From Paludibacteraceae bacterium (lineage in GTDB: Bacteria; Bacteroidota; Bacteroidia; Bacteroidales; Paludibacteraceae), in assembly GCA_017450435.1 (NCBI GenBank), contig JAFSTO010000025.1, positions 1-53,346 on the forward strand: a stretch of DNA of 53,346 nt, given 5' to 3'. Under the pieces are notes generated by a model that saw nothing but the letters and a program-made list of their open reading frames with translations, did not search any database and was not told where the DNA came from. Shown one piece after another: positions 17,220 through 25,613 of this stretch. The position numbers and the translations under genes were made by a program. The first letter of the stretch is position 1; the number at the start of each line of letters is the position of its first letter.

Positions 17220-19871
17220 TTATTTGACAAATCGTAGTTCCACTCGTCTGTTTCGCTGTTTACCTTCTTCGGTATTATTATCTGCAACGGGCTTTGATGC
17301 ACCATAACCTTTAGCTGTGAGCCGGTCTGCATCACAGCCTTGACGAATGAGGAAATCACGCACTGAGTCAGCACGTTGTTGTGACAGTTTGCGATTACGT
17401 GCCGCATCACCTGACGAGTCTGTATGACCACTGATTTCTACGTTGAAGTTATGCATTTTGATAATTTCCGCCACTCGTAGCAGCTCATTTTCAGACTGTG
17501 GCAACAGTTCCCACTCGTTCACGGGGAAGAACAGGTTATTGACTTGTACTGCTGTACCCTCTTCCAGCATCTGTTTGTAGGAGACGAGCTGCAACTCCTT
17601 GTTGATTGTTATCATCTCTGTTATGTCGCGAAGATCGATGTTATTGGAAAGAGGATAATACCTGTCGTCGTCAATATAGTAGCCGTATAGTCTGCCAAGC
17701 GGCAAGACAAGGAAGAACGAGCCATCGGAGGCATCAGTCTCCGACTCACCTATCTCTGAGTGGCTGTCAAGGTCTTCCCAGCGAATCTTCACTTTCACAG
17801 GAAGACTGTCGCCGTCAATCACTCTGCCGGATATGGTAGCCACTGCGTTCGGACGCATACTTACCGGCATATCCACGTTATATATGTCCTTTCCATCAGA
17901 AAAATATGCTGATTTACCATCTGTGGTAAAACGGTATCCCCAGTCGCTCTCTGCAGTATTCAGTTGCCTGCCGATATTCACCGGCTCGCTCCATTCCGTC
18001 CATGAGTCGTCGTTTAGACGAGTGGACTTGAAAACATCCATATTGCCAAGTGTGCCGTGACCGGAAGAGCTGAAATAAAGGGTCTTCATATCCGGATGAA
18101 GGAACGGAGAGCGGTCGGAATATGAGGTATTGATGGTCGGACCAAGGTCGAACGGAACACCCCAGTTACCGACGGAATCAAGCAGAGAAACGAAAATATT
18201 GACTGAAGTGTCTCTTTCGTGTGCAGCCGGCACTTGTGCTGAGAATAACATAGCCTTGCCATCGCTCGTTATCATAGCATCACACTGCCAGCGGGAGATA
18301 TTGATGTTATCAGGTAGCGGGGTTAGTGCACTCCAACCATCTGCTGTCCGATTGGTGGTCATGAGCTTGCCGTTGCTGAACACGATGAGTGAGGCTCCGT
18401 TGACACTCACTGATTGTACACCTTCATTGCCATTGACGGTATTGAGTTGTTCTAACAAATGTGCATGTCCCCACTCGCCTGTTGTGTCTTTGCGGCTGAT
18501 AAAGATATCTTCGCCGCCGAGGCTATCGTCGCGCTTACTACCTACAAAATAGATGGTTTGGCCATCGGCTGAAGTAACGGGCAGGTATTCTTTGCCATCG
18601 ATGGTGTTGATGCTGTCGTTCAAACGTTGTTTGACAATAGGCTCTTCCTCTCTGCGGAGTGTTGACATCAGACATTCATACTTGCTGTCTCCGGCAAAGA
18701 CGTCAGCAAACGGCTCGCAGTAGCTGATACATGCTTCCCAATCTTGTGCTTTGACTGACTCGGCTATTTTAGTAACTAACACATCGTATGCAATATTATA
18801 TGGGGCAGCAATACGAATAAAGTCTGTGGAGGACATTTCCTTCTTGACGAAAAACGCTCTGGCGGCGTCAATAACCTCTTCATCGTGTTTAGTCAGTTCT
18901 GTGAATGTGGAGTTAGGATATAAAAGATAGAGTTTCTGGATGTCGCGTGACAGTCCTGTTGAGGTGTGCTGGCGGTGCAGAACAAGCCAACACGAATCTC
19001 GCATTGGTTGCGCGAAATTGCTATATCCGTATTGGGCGATAGAGTAGTTAAGCGTCTTCAGCGCAAGCCGCATCAGAGTCCGCTGTGTCAGAGCGGCCGG
19101 AATAACCGAATTCCGACTAATCTTTGCTGCAGATTGATATTCCTGCCAGTTGCTGACAGTTATCTCATTTTCCTTATATGGCTGAGGACGTAGTAAATTA
19201 AGGGCAGCAAGCAGTCTCGTGCTCTCAGGATATCTGTTGATATATTCGGTGAGTGCGGCAGGTGTTCCGGCTGAGACCGCATCTTTATATGCCATATCAT
19301 AGATACGGTTGCGTGCAGTCGGTACCTGATCGGCCTTCGGGTAGCTGTTGATAAAAGACTCGTAAGCAGCTATAGTATTGACGGCTGAAGCATCACGAAA
19401 AGCTGCTTTATTACGACGCAAAATCATCTGTGACTCTACATCCTTATCACAACGTGTATAGGTGTTGAGAAAATGAATATAGCCCTCTGTTGTTTCGTCG
19501 TTCTCCGCTACCGTTCGTGCAGCGGAGCAGCAGGAACGAATAGCTGTTTTAAAGAGTTGCGGAGTAAAACCTTTCTTCTCCAACTTGGTTTTCTCTTTCT
19601 CCGTGGCAGATGCCAGACTATCGGCACCACGGCAGGCGAAATTATAAGCCCGCTCTATGTCGCGACCGGGATTGCTTGCCGACAAGTAAAGCTGTGAAGC
19701 GGCATACAGATATGCAATGTCGCCAGGAGACTTGCTCAGTTTTTTGGTGATATCTTTTTCCGCTTTGGCAAAATCACCACGGGTAATCTGTTTTTGACAC
19801 GGGTAATCAAAATCATCTGCTATGATAGAAACAGAAATGAATAGTGAGAAAAATAGAAGAAGACGTTTCAT
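17220..19871 (-). CDS. OmpA-family envelope protein with beta-propeller repeats (PorE-like layout)
   Basis: An 883-aa exported protein. The longest frame begins at 19949, but the ATG at 19871 gives a proper signal peptide (MKRLLLFFSLFISVSII) and a promoter sits just upstream. Order of domains: helical repeats of TPR type (about 20-400), PD40/WD40-like propeller blades (about 424-662: ADGQTIYFVGSK, MKTLYFSSSGHG, DGKSAYFSDGKD), a carboxypeptidase-regulatory-like domain (about 675-750: ATISGRVIDGDSLPV), and a C-terminal OmpA peptidoglycan-binding domain (about 770-883: ISGHTDSSGDAARNRKLSQQ, GYGASKPV, RRVELRF). This order matches T9SS component PorE and its relatives, which tie the secretion machine to peptidoglycan. 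Unlike PorE it shows no lipobox. A PorE-type role is inference. Confidence 0.82.
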   Translation of the reverse strand: MKRLLLFFSLFISVSIIADDFDYPCQKQITRGDFAKAEKDITKKLSKSPGDIAYLYAASQLYLSASNPGRDIERAYNFACRGADSLASATEKEKTKLEKKGFTPQLFKTAIRSCCSAARTVAENDETTEGYIHFLNTYTRCDKDVESQMILRRNKAAFRDASAVNTIAAYESFINSYPKADQVPTARNRIYDMAYKDAVSAGTPAALTEYINRYPESTRLLAALNLLRPQPYKENEITVSNWQEYQSAAKISRNSVIPAALTQRTLMRLALKTLNYSIAQYGYSNFAQPMRDSCWLVLHRQHTSTGLSRDIQKLYLLYPNSTFTELTKHDEEVIDAARAFFVKKEMSSTDFIRIAAPYNIAYDVLVTKIAESVKAQDWEACISYCEPFADVFAGDSKYECLMSTLRREEEPIVKQRLNDSINTIDGKEYLPVTSADGQTIYFVGSKRDDSLGGEDIFISRKDTTGEWGHAHLLEQLNTVNGNEGVQSVSVNGASLIVFSNGKLMTTNRTADGWSALTPLPDNINISRWQCDAMITSDGKAMLFSAQVPAAHERDTSVNIFVSLLDSVGNWGVPFDLGPTINTSYSDRSPFLHPDMKTLYFSSSGHGTLGNMDVFKSTRLNDDSWTEWSEPVNIGRQLNTAESDWGYRFTTDGKSAYFSDGKDIYNVDMPVSMRPNAVATISGRVIDGDSLPVKVKIRWEDLDSHSEIGESETDASDGSFFLVLPLGRLYGYYIDDDRYYPLSNNIDLRDITEMITINKELQLVSYKQMLEEGTAVQVNNLFFPVNEWELLPQSENELLRVAEIIKMHNFNVEISGHTDSSGDAARNRKLSQQRADSVRDFLIRQGCDADRLTAKGYGASKPVADNNTEEGKQRNRRVELRFVK

Positions 19872-19888
19872 GGTATTAGGATTTTTGC

Positions 19889-19896
19889 ACAAAAGT
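19889..19896 (-). promoter_or_regulatory. -7 promoter box for the OmpA-family gene
   Basis: Minus-strand TACTTTTG, 17 nt upstream of the ATG at 19871. Its position upstream of codon 27 of the longest frame supports the shorter start. Confidence 0.5.
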
Positions 19897-20042
19897 ACAC
19901 ATTTTTGCTTATTTACACAAGAAAAATCGAAAAAACATATATTACTCATAACTTATCCTTTATTTCTTATTAGTCATCAAGCGTCTTTGTCACGCGCTCG
20001 CTTGTGTCAGTGCCGAGTTTAACAAAAAAAAAGACAAAAGCT

Positions 20043-20072
20043 TTTGTATTCGGCGTTTTTTTTGTAACTTTG
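20043..20072 (+). promoter_or_regulatory. Promoter of nadB
   Basis: TTTG at 20043-20046, an 18-nt spacer, and TAACTTTG at 20065-20072, 22 nt before the ATG. Confidence 0.65.
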
Positions 20073-20094
20073 CGGACTATAAATATCTTATATT

Positions 20095-21723
20095 ATGGTT
20101 AAACGATATGATTTTCTTATTATAGGCGGCGGCGTTGCCGGTATGAGTTTTGCACTGAAGGTGGCACGTGCCGGAGCCGAGCGCAAGGCAGCAGGCTGTG
20201 AGGGGTTTAAGATTGCACTTTGCTGCAAGACTACTCTTGATGAGGCGAATACCGCTAAAGCACAAGGTGGCATTGCCTCTGTTACTAATCTTCTTGTCGA
20301 TGATTTTGAAAAACATATTCACGACACCATGGTCGCAGGAGACTGGATTAGCGACCCTGATGCTGTTCGTCAGGTAGTGACGCGGGCACCGGAACAAATA
20401 CGTGAATTGGTGCAGTGGGGAGTCAATTTCGACAAAAAGGAAGACGGCAGTTTTGATTTGCACCGTGAGGGCGGGCACTCCGAGTTCCGCATTCTTCATC
20501 ACGCTGACGACACAGGCTTCGAAATCCAGCGCGGACTGATGGAGGCTGTTAAGCATGAACCGCAAATAGAGATATTGGAAAATCACTATGCCGTTGAGAT
20601 TATCACTCAGCACCATCTTGGTGTCCGTGTCACACGGCGTACACCGGATATCGAATGCTATGGAGCGTATGTCCTTAATCCGGAAACAGGTAAGATTGAC
20701 ACTTTCCTCTCTCGTGTGACGCTTATGGCAACCGGTGGAACCGGCGCTGTTTATGCCACAACGACTAACCCGAACATCGCAACAGGAGACGGCATTGCTA
20801 TGGTATATCGTGCCAAAGGCAAGGTGGAAGGTATGGAGTTTGTGCAGTTCCACCCGACAGCCTTGTATAATCCCGATGAGACGCACCCCGCTTATCTTAT
20901 CACGGAGGCTATGCGAGGCTATGGCGGCATCCTTAGGCTGCCGACAGGGGAGGAGTTTATGCAGAAGTACGATCCAAGGCTCTCACTCGCACCAAGAGAT
21001 ATTGTGGCACGAGCTATCGATAATGAAATGAAAGTGCACGGCATTGACCACGTATGTCTTGACGTTACACATAAGGACCCGGAGGAGACTAAACATCACT
21101 TCCCGAATATCTATCAAAAGTGCCTTTCTATAGGGGTTGACATCACCAAGGAGTATATACCTGTTGTTCCGTGTGCGCACTATATGTGTGGCGGCATCAA
21201 AGTTAACCTTGATGCTGAAACATCAATCGGTCGATTGTATGCTGTTGGCGAGTGTTCGTGTACCGGCTTGCATGGTGGTAATCGTCTGGCATCAAATTCA
21301 CTGATAGAGGCGGTTGTGTATGCTGATGCTGCTGCTAAACACTCGCTGCAGATGGTGGACAAATATGAGTGGAACGAGCGCGTTCCTGAGTGGAACGACG
21401 AGGGAACGATGTCTGTTGAGGAGCAAGTGCTCATTGCACAGGACATTAAGGAAGTCGGGCAGATAATGTCAACCTATGTCGGCATCGTACGTTCGGACCT
21501 GCGACTCAGACGTGCATGGGAGCGACTCGACCTGCTCTACGAAGAGACGGAGGACCTCTTCCGGCGTGTCAAAGCCACCAAAGACATCTGCGAACTGCGT
21601 AATATGATTAACGTCGGCTACCTCATCACCCGTGCTGCGTTAGAGCGCAAAGAGTCGAGAGGGCTGCATTACACTATCGACTATCCGCACATGAAAGAAG
21701 AGCATCCACAAGAGGTCTGGTAA
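20095..21723 (+). CDS. nadB: L-aspartate oxidase
   Basis: A flavoenzyme that oxidises L-aspartate to iminoaspartate, the first step of de novo NAD synthesis; in anaerobes fumarate can serve as electron acceptor. The 542-aa protein has the FAD dinucleotide motif IIGGGVAGMSFA (9-20) and the family active-site blocks HREGGHSEF (123-131), EFVQFHPTALY and PCAHYMCGGI, plus LASNSLIEAVVYA near the C-terminal third. HREGGHS with E125 distinguishes it from fumarate reductase and succinate dehydrogenase flavoproteins. It stands alone here, without nadA or nadC. It starts at ATG 20095 behind a good promoter. A gene relict follows directly after its stop. Confidence 0.95.
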   Translation: MVKRYDFLIIGGGVAGMSFALKVARAGAERKAAGCEGFKIALCCKTTLDEANTAKAQGGIASVTNLLVDDFEKHIHDTMVAGDWISDPDAVRQVVTRAPEQIRELVQWGVNFDKKEDGSFDLHREGGHSEFRILHHADDTGFEIQRGLMEAVKHEPQIEILENHYAVEIITQHHLGVRVTRRTPDIECYGAYVLNPETGKIDTFLSRVTLMATGGTGAVYATTTNPNIATGDGIAMVYRAKGKVEGMEFVQFHPTALYNPDETHPAYLITEAMRGYGGILRLPTGEEFMQKYDPRLSLAPRDIVARAIDNEMKVHGIDHVCLDVTHKDPEETKHHFPNIYQKCLSIGVDITKEYIPVVPCAHYMCGGIKVNLDAETSIGRLYAVGECSCTGLHGGNRLASNSLIEAVVYADAAAKHSLQMVDKYEWNERVPEWNDEGTMSVEEQVLIAQDIKEVGQIMSTYVGIVRSDLRLRRAWERLDLLYEETEDLFRRVKATKDICELRNMINVGYLITRAALERKESRGLHYTIDYPHMKEEHPQEVW

Positions 21724-21742
21724 GTTTCCGTTTACACACAAC

Positions 21743-21933
21743 TTGACAATTTGTAATCAAAGTATTAAACTTCATTCGCAAGAACCGAGTTATTATGTCA
21801 TAAAAGCACAAGCATTCGAGTTTTTACACCAATATGACTCTGCTCTTTTGTACGCTTCTTATGTTATAAACAGCTCCGCGAGGGACAGGTGCTTATCATT
21901 GCCCCTGATGGCAAAACATACACACCCGACGGA
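21743..21933 (+). pseudogene. Relict: TPR-gene fragment joined to a displaced tail-coding sequence
   Basis: Within the 317-nt stretch between nadB and frdB there are two pieces of former genes. About 21743-21867 translates (frame of 21743) to a TPR-like segment with EPSYYVIKAQAFEFLHQYDS and ALLYASYVI, with no credible start. From 21868 the DNA is nearly identical (64 of 66 nt) to 357-422, encoding KQLREGQVLIIAPDGKTYTP in a different frame. The junction is therefore out of frame, and a TGA precedes the tail in its own frame (21835-21837). It looks like debris from recombination between tail-bearing genes. Not expected to make a working protein. Confidence 0.75.
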
Positions 21934-21982
21934 CTTTCACAAATTCTTACAGCCATCCATTCGCCGATAGTGTACAAAAAAA

Positions 21983-22009
21983 ACTGTCTAACAAAATTTG
22001 TTAGACAGT
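21983..22009. terminator. Bidirectional terminator between nadB region and frdB
   Basis: Perfect inverted repeat ACTGTCTAACAAA / TTTGTTAGACAGT around a single central A. A-rich on the left (T-run on the minus strand) and CATTTTTG on the right. It serves frdB (minus) and the nadB side (plus). A similar CTGTCTAACA hairpin lies at 53130-53157. Confidence 0.8.
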
Positions 22010-22040
22010 CATTTTTGTATTATGTATTACTTTGTTCTGT

Positions 22041-22796
22041 TTAGTCGCAGAATTTCGCACCTATAAACTCGCGGTTGAGTCGCGCAATGTTGGCAAGGCT
22101 CACCTGTTTGGGGCATTCTGCAGCACACGCTCCGGTGTTGGTGCAGTTGCCGAACCCGAGTTCGTCCATCTTTGCCACCATTGCTTTAGCGCGCTCTTTT
22201 GCTTCTACTCGTCCTTGCGGAAGCAGAGCGAGCTGCGACACCTTTGCTGCAACGAAGAGCATTGCCGAGCCGTTCTTGCAAGCAGCTGCACAAGCGCCGC
22301 AACCAATACAAGAGGCGGCATCCATTGCTTCATCGGCTTTGGGCTTCGGTATGGGAATAGCGTTAGCATCAGGTACACCACCGGTATTGACGGAGATGAA
22401 ACCGCCGGCAGCCATAATCTTGTCGTATGCACCACGGTCCACCATCAGGTCTTTGATTACAGGGAAGGCGTGCGAGCGCCACGGCTCAATGGTAATAGTG
22501 TCACCATCGTTGAACTTACGCATGTGGAGCTGACAGGTAGTGATAGCACTGTCAGGTCCGTGCGGGTGACCATTGACGTACATTGAGCACATTCCGCAGA
22601 TACCTTCGCGACAGTCGTGATCGAAAGCAATGGGGTCTTTGTGCTCCGAGATGAGCTGTTCGTTCAGAATATCCATCATCTCAAGGAACGACGCTCCTTG
22701 GAAGATGTTCTTCAGCTCGTAGGTCTCAAAATAACCTTTAGCTTTAGGTCCTGCCTGACGCCAGACCCGAACCTTGATGTTGATGTTTTTATCCAT
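22041..22796 (-). CDS. frdB: Fumarate reductase/succinate dehydrogenase iron-sulfur subunit
   Basis: Carries electrons between the membrane cytochrome b subunit and the flavoprotein FrdA in the fumarate-reducing (anaerobic respiratory) complex. The 251-aa protein has the [2Fe-2S] cluster ligands C62, C67, C70 (CREGICGMC) and C88. The C-terminal ferredoxin part has [11 protein letters not shown] (C163, C166, C169, C173) and [11 protein letters not shown] (C218, C224, C228) for the further clusters. It has its own promoter. Its partners frdA and frdC lie on the same strand but 6.6 and 12 kb upstream instead of adjacent, which is unusual. Confidence 0.95.
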   Translation of the reverse strand: MDKNINIKVRVWRQAGPKAKGYFETYELKNIFQGASFLEMMDILNEQLISEHKDPIAFDHDCREGICGMCSMYVNGHPHGPDSAITTCQLHMRKFNDGDTITIEPWRSHAFPVIKDLMVDRGAYDKIMAAGGFISVNTGGVPDANAIPIPKPKADEAMDAASCIGCGACAAACKNGSAMLFVAAKVSQLALLPQGRVEAKERAKAMVAKMDELGFGNCTNTGACAAECPKQVSLANIARLNREFIGAKFCD

Positions 22797-22837
22797 TAGA
22801 GTGTGTTGTGATTATGTTTGCGTATTCTTTGCACATG

Positions 22838-22845
22838 CAAAGTTA
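22838..22845 (-). promoter_or_regulatory. -7 promoter box for frdB
   Basis: Minus-strand TAACTTTG, about 40 nt upstream of the ATG at 22796. It shows that frdB can be transcribed independently of frdA. Confidence 0.6.
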
Positions 22846-22907
22846 CATATTTTTCTTGATATACGAAAGAATTAATCATAATAAATAATGATTTTTTGTT
22901 TTTTTTC

Positions 22908-23669
22908 TTATTGATTCATGATTTTCTTCAGCATATCAATGCTTTCGCATGTGTGCCAGCCGGCAAAACGTTCTGCAGCTTCGCGGTTCAATGCAAGGTC
23001 GTCAATAAATATTGTCCTGTGTGGCTCATACTCTCCCTTTCCGTCTGTTCTTGAAAGTGTATGTATTGTTCGTACAACCTGTTCGAACATCTCCTGTCCC
23101 GGCTTGGCAAGATGCATCTCGTGCGAGAGGAACATTCTGTCGAAACACTCCTCTATGGGATAGTTTTTACGTACAAACTCCCAGTGCATATCGTTGGTGT
23201 TGGACAGCATATACACCCGATACCCGTTTTTGCGTAGTTGTTTGGCATATTCCAAACGGGCAAGTGGGAGCTCGCCTAACATGGCGAACCATGCTGCGCG
23301 CACATCATCCGACTTCACCGGCTTGTAGCAATGTGCTAAAACACTATTTATGAACATCGTTGTGGTGATGTTGCCTCGCTCATAATCTTTCATAAGCCTG
23401 CTGCCGGCAACACTCACCGCTATTATTCCGTTTGGCTCTTTGCATTTGTCCGTATTGCTGCTGTCTTCTCTGCGTTTGTATATATCTTCGCTTATTTCTT
23501 TTTGGGTGTTTGTGTTTTCCTCCTGATGACGTCTGTCGTCAAACCCCAGCACTCGTGCCATATTGTCCGCTCCCATCAGTTTTCGGAAGGCACTGATACA
23601 GCGCTCCACATGAAGGTCAATAAGCACGCCGCCTTGGTCGAAAATTATTGTATTGTATTTTTTTGTCAT
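22908..23669 (-). CDS. HAD-superfamily hydrolase (HAD-IA type) with a polar insertion
   Basis: A 253-aa cytoplasmic haloacid-dehalogenase-like phosphatase. Motif I is IIFDQGGVLID (nucleophile D11), motif II MLSNT, motif III the Lys in LAKPG, and motif IV FIDDLALN, so all catalytic motifs are present. The helical cap is interrupted at about residues 45-82 by a polar, low-complexity insertion (HQEENTNTQKEISEDIYKRR and following) that is not usual for the family. The substrate is unknown; HAD-IA members commonly act on sugar phosphates or nucleotides. The gene has no close neighbour on its strand (45 nt after the remnant at 23714). Confidence 0.85.
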   Translation of the reverse strand: MTKKYNTIIFDQGGVLIDLHVERCISAFRKLMGADNMARVLGFDDRRHQEENTNTQKEISEDIYKRREDSSNTDKCKEPNGIIAVSVAGSRLMKDYERGNITTTMFINSVLAHCYKPVKSDDVRAAWFAMLGELPLARLEYAKQLRKNGYRVYMLSNTNDMHWEFVRKNYPIEECFDRMFLSHEMHLAKPGQEMFEQVVRTIHTLSRTDGKGEYEPHRTIFIDDLALNREAAERFAGWHTCESIDMLKKIMNQ

Positions 23670-23713
23670 TGTATATTTGACATCCGATTTAACTATATGA
23701 TAAAACGGTGGTA

Positions 23714-24109
23714 CTACTCAAACTCGGAACTAAACTCGTTGTCCTTGTCGAATAGATGAATGATAATAGCGTCAAACATCGGATAGTCTTTATACTCAAT
23801 GCTAAACGACACCTCTACGGGGAAGTCTTTCGGCAGTTGAAGTCAGAACCGTGTACCGCGTTTGAAACGTTTGGTATTAGAGTCGCTGTCGCCTTTCTCT
23901 TTCAGTTCGTAGATGCCGTAGAGCTCTTTGGTGGAGTCGTCTTCGTTGAGGATAACCAATTGGCAGCGGAAATTTTCCTGCGATGTTTGGTTGAGAACCC
24001 GAACCTGATTGTAGCTACTTTCATCACCTTCCGCCGTAAAGATTATGGCAGCGTATGTTGTTAGGCTAATCAGTGAGAAAAGGATAAGTGTTAATGCTCT
24101 TGTTTTCAT
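23714..24109 (-). pseudogene. Small exported protein interrupted by an in-frame TGA
   Basis: The frame from ATG 24109 encodes a signal peptide (MKTRALTLILFSLISLTTYA) and 68 more residues, then meets TGA at 23843-23845. The same frame stays open for 42 further codons with clearly protein-like sequence (LQLPKDFPVEVSFSIEYKDY, MFDAIIIHLFDKDNEFSS) and ends at TAG, 23714-23716. The intact product would have been 131 residues, a periplasmic or secreted protein of unknown family. Either a recent nonsense mutation or a base error explains it. The truncated 88-residue product may still be made. Confidence 0.7.
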
Positions 24110-24221
24110 GGTTGTGATTTTTTGTCATATTATAAAAAACGATGTGCCTTCGCCGGCTGTTTGAGTGTTCAATATTTACGGAGTATGATGTTTCCTATAT
24201 GTCAAAATAGTGACCTGCTGC

Positions 24222-25088
24222 TTAGATAAGCAGTCGTGTTTGTTTGCGATATTCTGCGTAGCCCGGTTTGTTTTGCAGTTGTCGTTTTTCCATTAGCGGA
24301 ATACTGATGCACAGAAACAGTGCCGTCATCGCCAATGGTCCGCAGATGTACCAATCGATGCCGCCCACCGAAGCATACATCAGCCAGATTCCCCACCAGA
24401 ACTGTATCTCACCGAAGTAATTAGGATGCCGCCCGTGTTTCCACAGACCGACGTTGCAGCACTCGCCCGGGTGTGATGCGCGGAAGTCGTGAATCTGCTT
24501 GTCTGCAATAAGTTGGATAGTGGCGGAAGACAGACAAACGACGAAGCCGAACAACAGAAGAATATAACTGATTATCGAGTTGCCGATGTCCGGTGTTTCG
24601 TATAATTTCAAGCCCGGCAACATCGCCGCAAAAACGACCAAAGTCGGCACCATATTCAGTCCGAACAGATTGATGAGGTGGAACAGTATCGGGTGCAGGC
24701 TGCGATACTTGGTGTATCGCCAGTCCTCGTGGGCAAGGCCTTTGAAAGTTATTAACCAGTTGCGTGTCAGCCGCCAGCCCCAGTACCATGAAGCGATAAG
24801 CAATAATAACACAGGTAGTGAAATCACACCCGTGTGGAAAACCCACAGCAGAAAAACAACAGGCGGAAAGACGCTCCAATAAGGGTCGTACACCGACACG
24901 TTTTCGTAATACAGACCGAAGAGCCACACAACCAAGGTGGCAGCCACATCCGCACATAATAGTGCCGGTAGGGGATGCCATTCTGAAGCAATAAGGTATT
25001 GGAAGAGCCACAAACCGGCTGCTCCGGCGAGGGTGTAGATGATAATGATAAGTACGATGCTGCACCATTTGGAATAGTTTCTTTTCAT
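24222..25088 (-). CDS. DUF1295 / steroid 5-alpha-reductase-like membrane protein
   Basis: A 288-aa integral membrane protein with about seven hydrophobic segments. The C-terminal half carries the family signature: D-K-Q-I-H-D-F-R, then LWKHGRHPNYFGEIQFWWG and a closing E-K-R-Q-L...P-G-Y-A-E-Y. These residues form the NADPH-binding/active region in the ICMT/steroid-reductase-like fold. DUF1295 proteins are found across bacteria and their substrates are mostly undefined; lipid or isoprenoid reduction or methylation is plausible. It lies 35 nt downstream of the msrC-like gene on the same strand and is probably in one transcript with it and the EFR1-type ferredoxin. Confidence 0.85.
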   Translation of the reverse strand: MKRNYSKWCSIVLIIIIYTLAGAAGLWLFQYLIASEWHPLPALLCADVAATLVVWLFGLYYENVSVYDPYWSVFPPVVFLLWVFHTGVISLPVLLLLIASWYWGWRLTRNWLITFKGLAHEDWRYTKYRSLHPILFHLINLFGLNMVPTLVVFAAMLPGLKLYETPDIGNSIISYILLLFGFVVCLSSATIQLIADKQIHDFRASHPGECCNVGLWKHGRHPNYFGEIQFWWGIWLMYASVGGIDWYICGPLAMTALFLCISIPLMEKRQLQNKPGYAEYRKQTRLLI

Positions 25089-25123
25089 GGGGATATAGTT
25101 TTATTTCAGCTAATTGTTGTTTA

Positions 25124-25600
25124 TTATTGCATAAGCAGCTGAGTTATGCGTTCTAACCACTGTCGGTCGGTGTCGTCAAACGTGTCAAGGTGGCGGCTAT
25201 CAATGTCAAGCACTGCCGTCACCTTGTTCTCCACAGAGAGCGGCACTACAATCTCGCTTTGCGACTCAGATGAGCATGCTATATGGCCTTTGAATAAGTG
25301 CACGTTTGGCACCACGACAGTCTGCTTCCGTTCCCACGCCGTGCCGCATACTCCTTTGCCTTTCTTTATCCTTGTGCACGCGACGGGACCTTGAAACGGG
25401 CCAAGCACCAGCTCTTCGCCACGGACGATATAAAAACCGGTCCACCAGAAGTCAAAAGATTGGTGTAGGATTGCTGCCGTGTTAGCCATGTTGGCAATCA
25501 TGTCTTGTTCGTCTGAGATGACGGCTGCAATCTGTTTCAAGACACACGCATATCGGTCTTGCTTGGACATAGTGTCTGTCGGTTGTTGTGTAGGTGTCAT
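25124..25600 (-). CDS. msrC: Free methionine-(R)-sulfoxide reductase (GAF domain)
   Basis: Reduces free methionine-R-sulfoxide, an oxidative-damage repair step in the cytoplasm. The 158-aa protein is a single GAF domain. The three family cysteines are visible: C75 (PVACTRI), C85 (GKGVCGTAWE) and C109 (HIACSSESQSEIV). W-W-T-G-F-Y (52-57) and LDIDS (131-135) are also typical. ATG at 25600 is used here; the ATG at codon 11 (25570) gives the more usual length and is possible. It sits between an EFR1-type ferredoxin and the DUF1295 gene on the same strand. Confidence 0.88.
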   Translation of the reverse strand: MTPTQQPTDTMSKQDRYACVLKQIAAVISDEQDMIANMANTAAILHQSFDFWWTGFYIVRGEELVLGPFQGPVACTRIKKGKGVCGTAWERKQTVVVPNVHLFKGHIACSSESQSEIVVPLSVENKVTAVLDIDSRHLDTFDDTDRQWLERITQLLMQ

Positions 25601-25613
25601 GATTTTTTAGTTG

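Noticed and set aside
20077-20886. 269-codon minus-strand frame opposite nadB
   Set aside because: Antisense to a clear nadB; composition is unlike a real protein.
20095-21723. Second fumarate reductase/succinate dehydrogenase flavoprotein
   Set aside because: HREGGHSEF and PCAHYMCGGI blocks and length identify L-aspartate oxidase.
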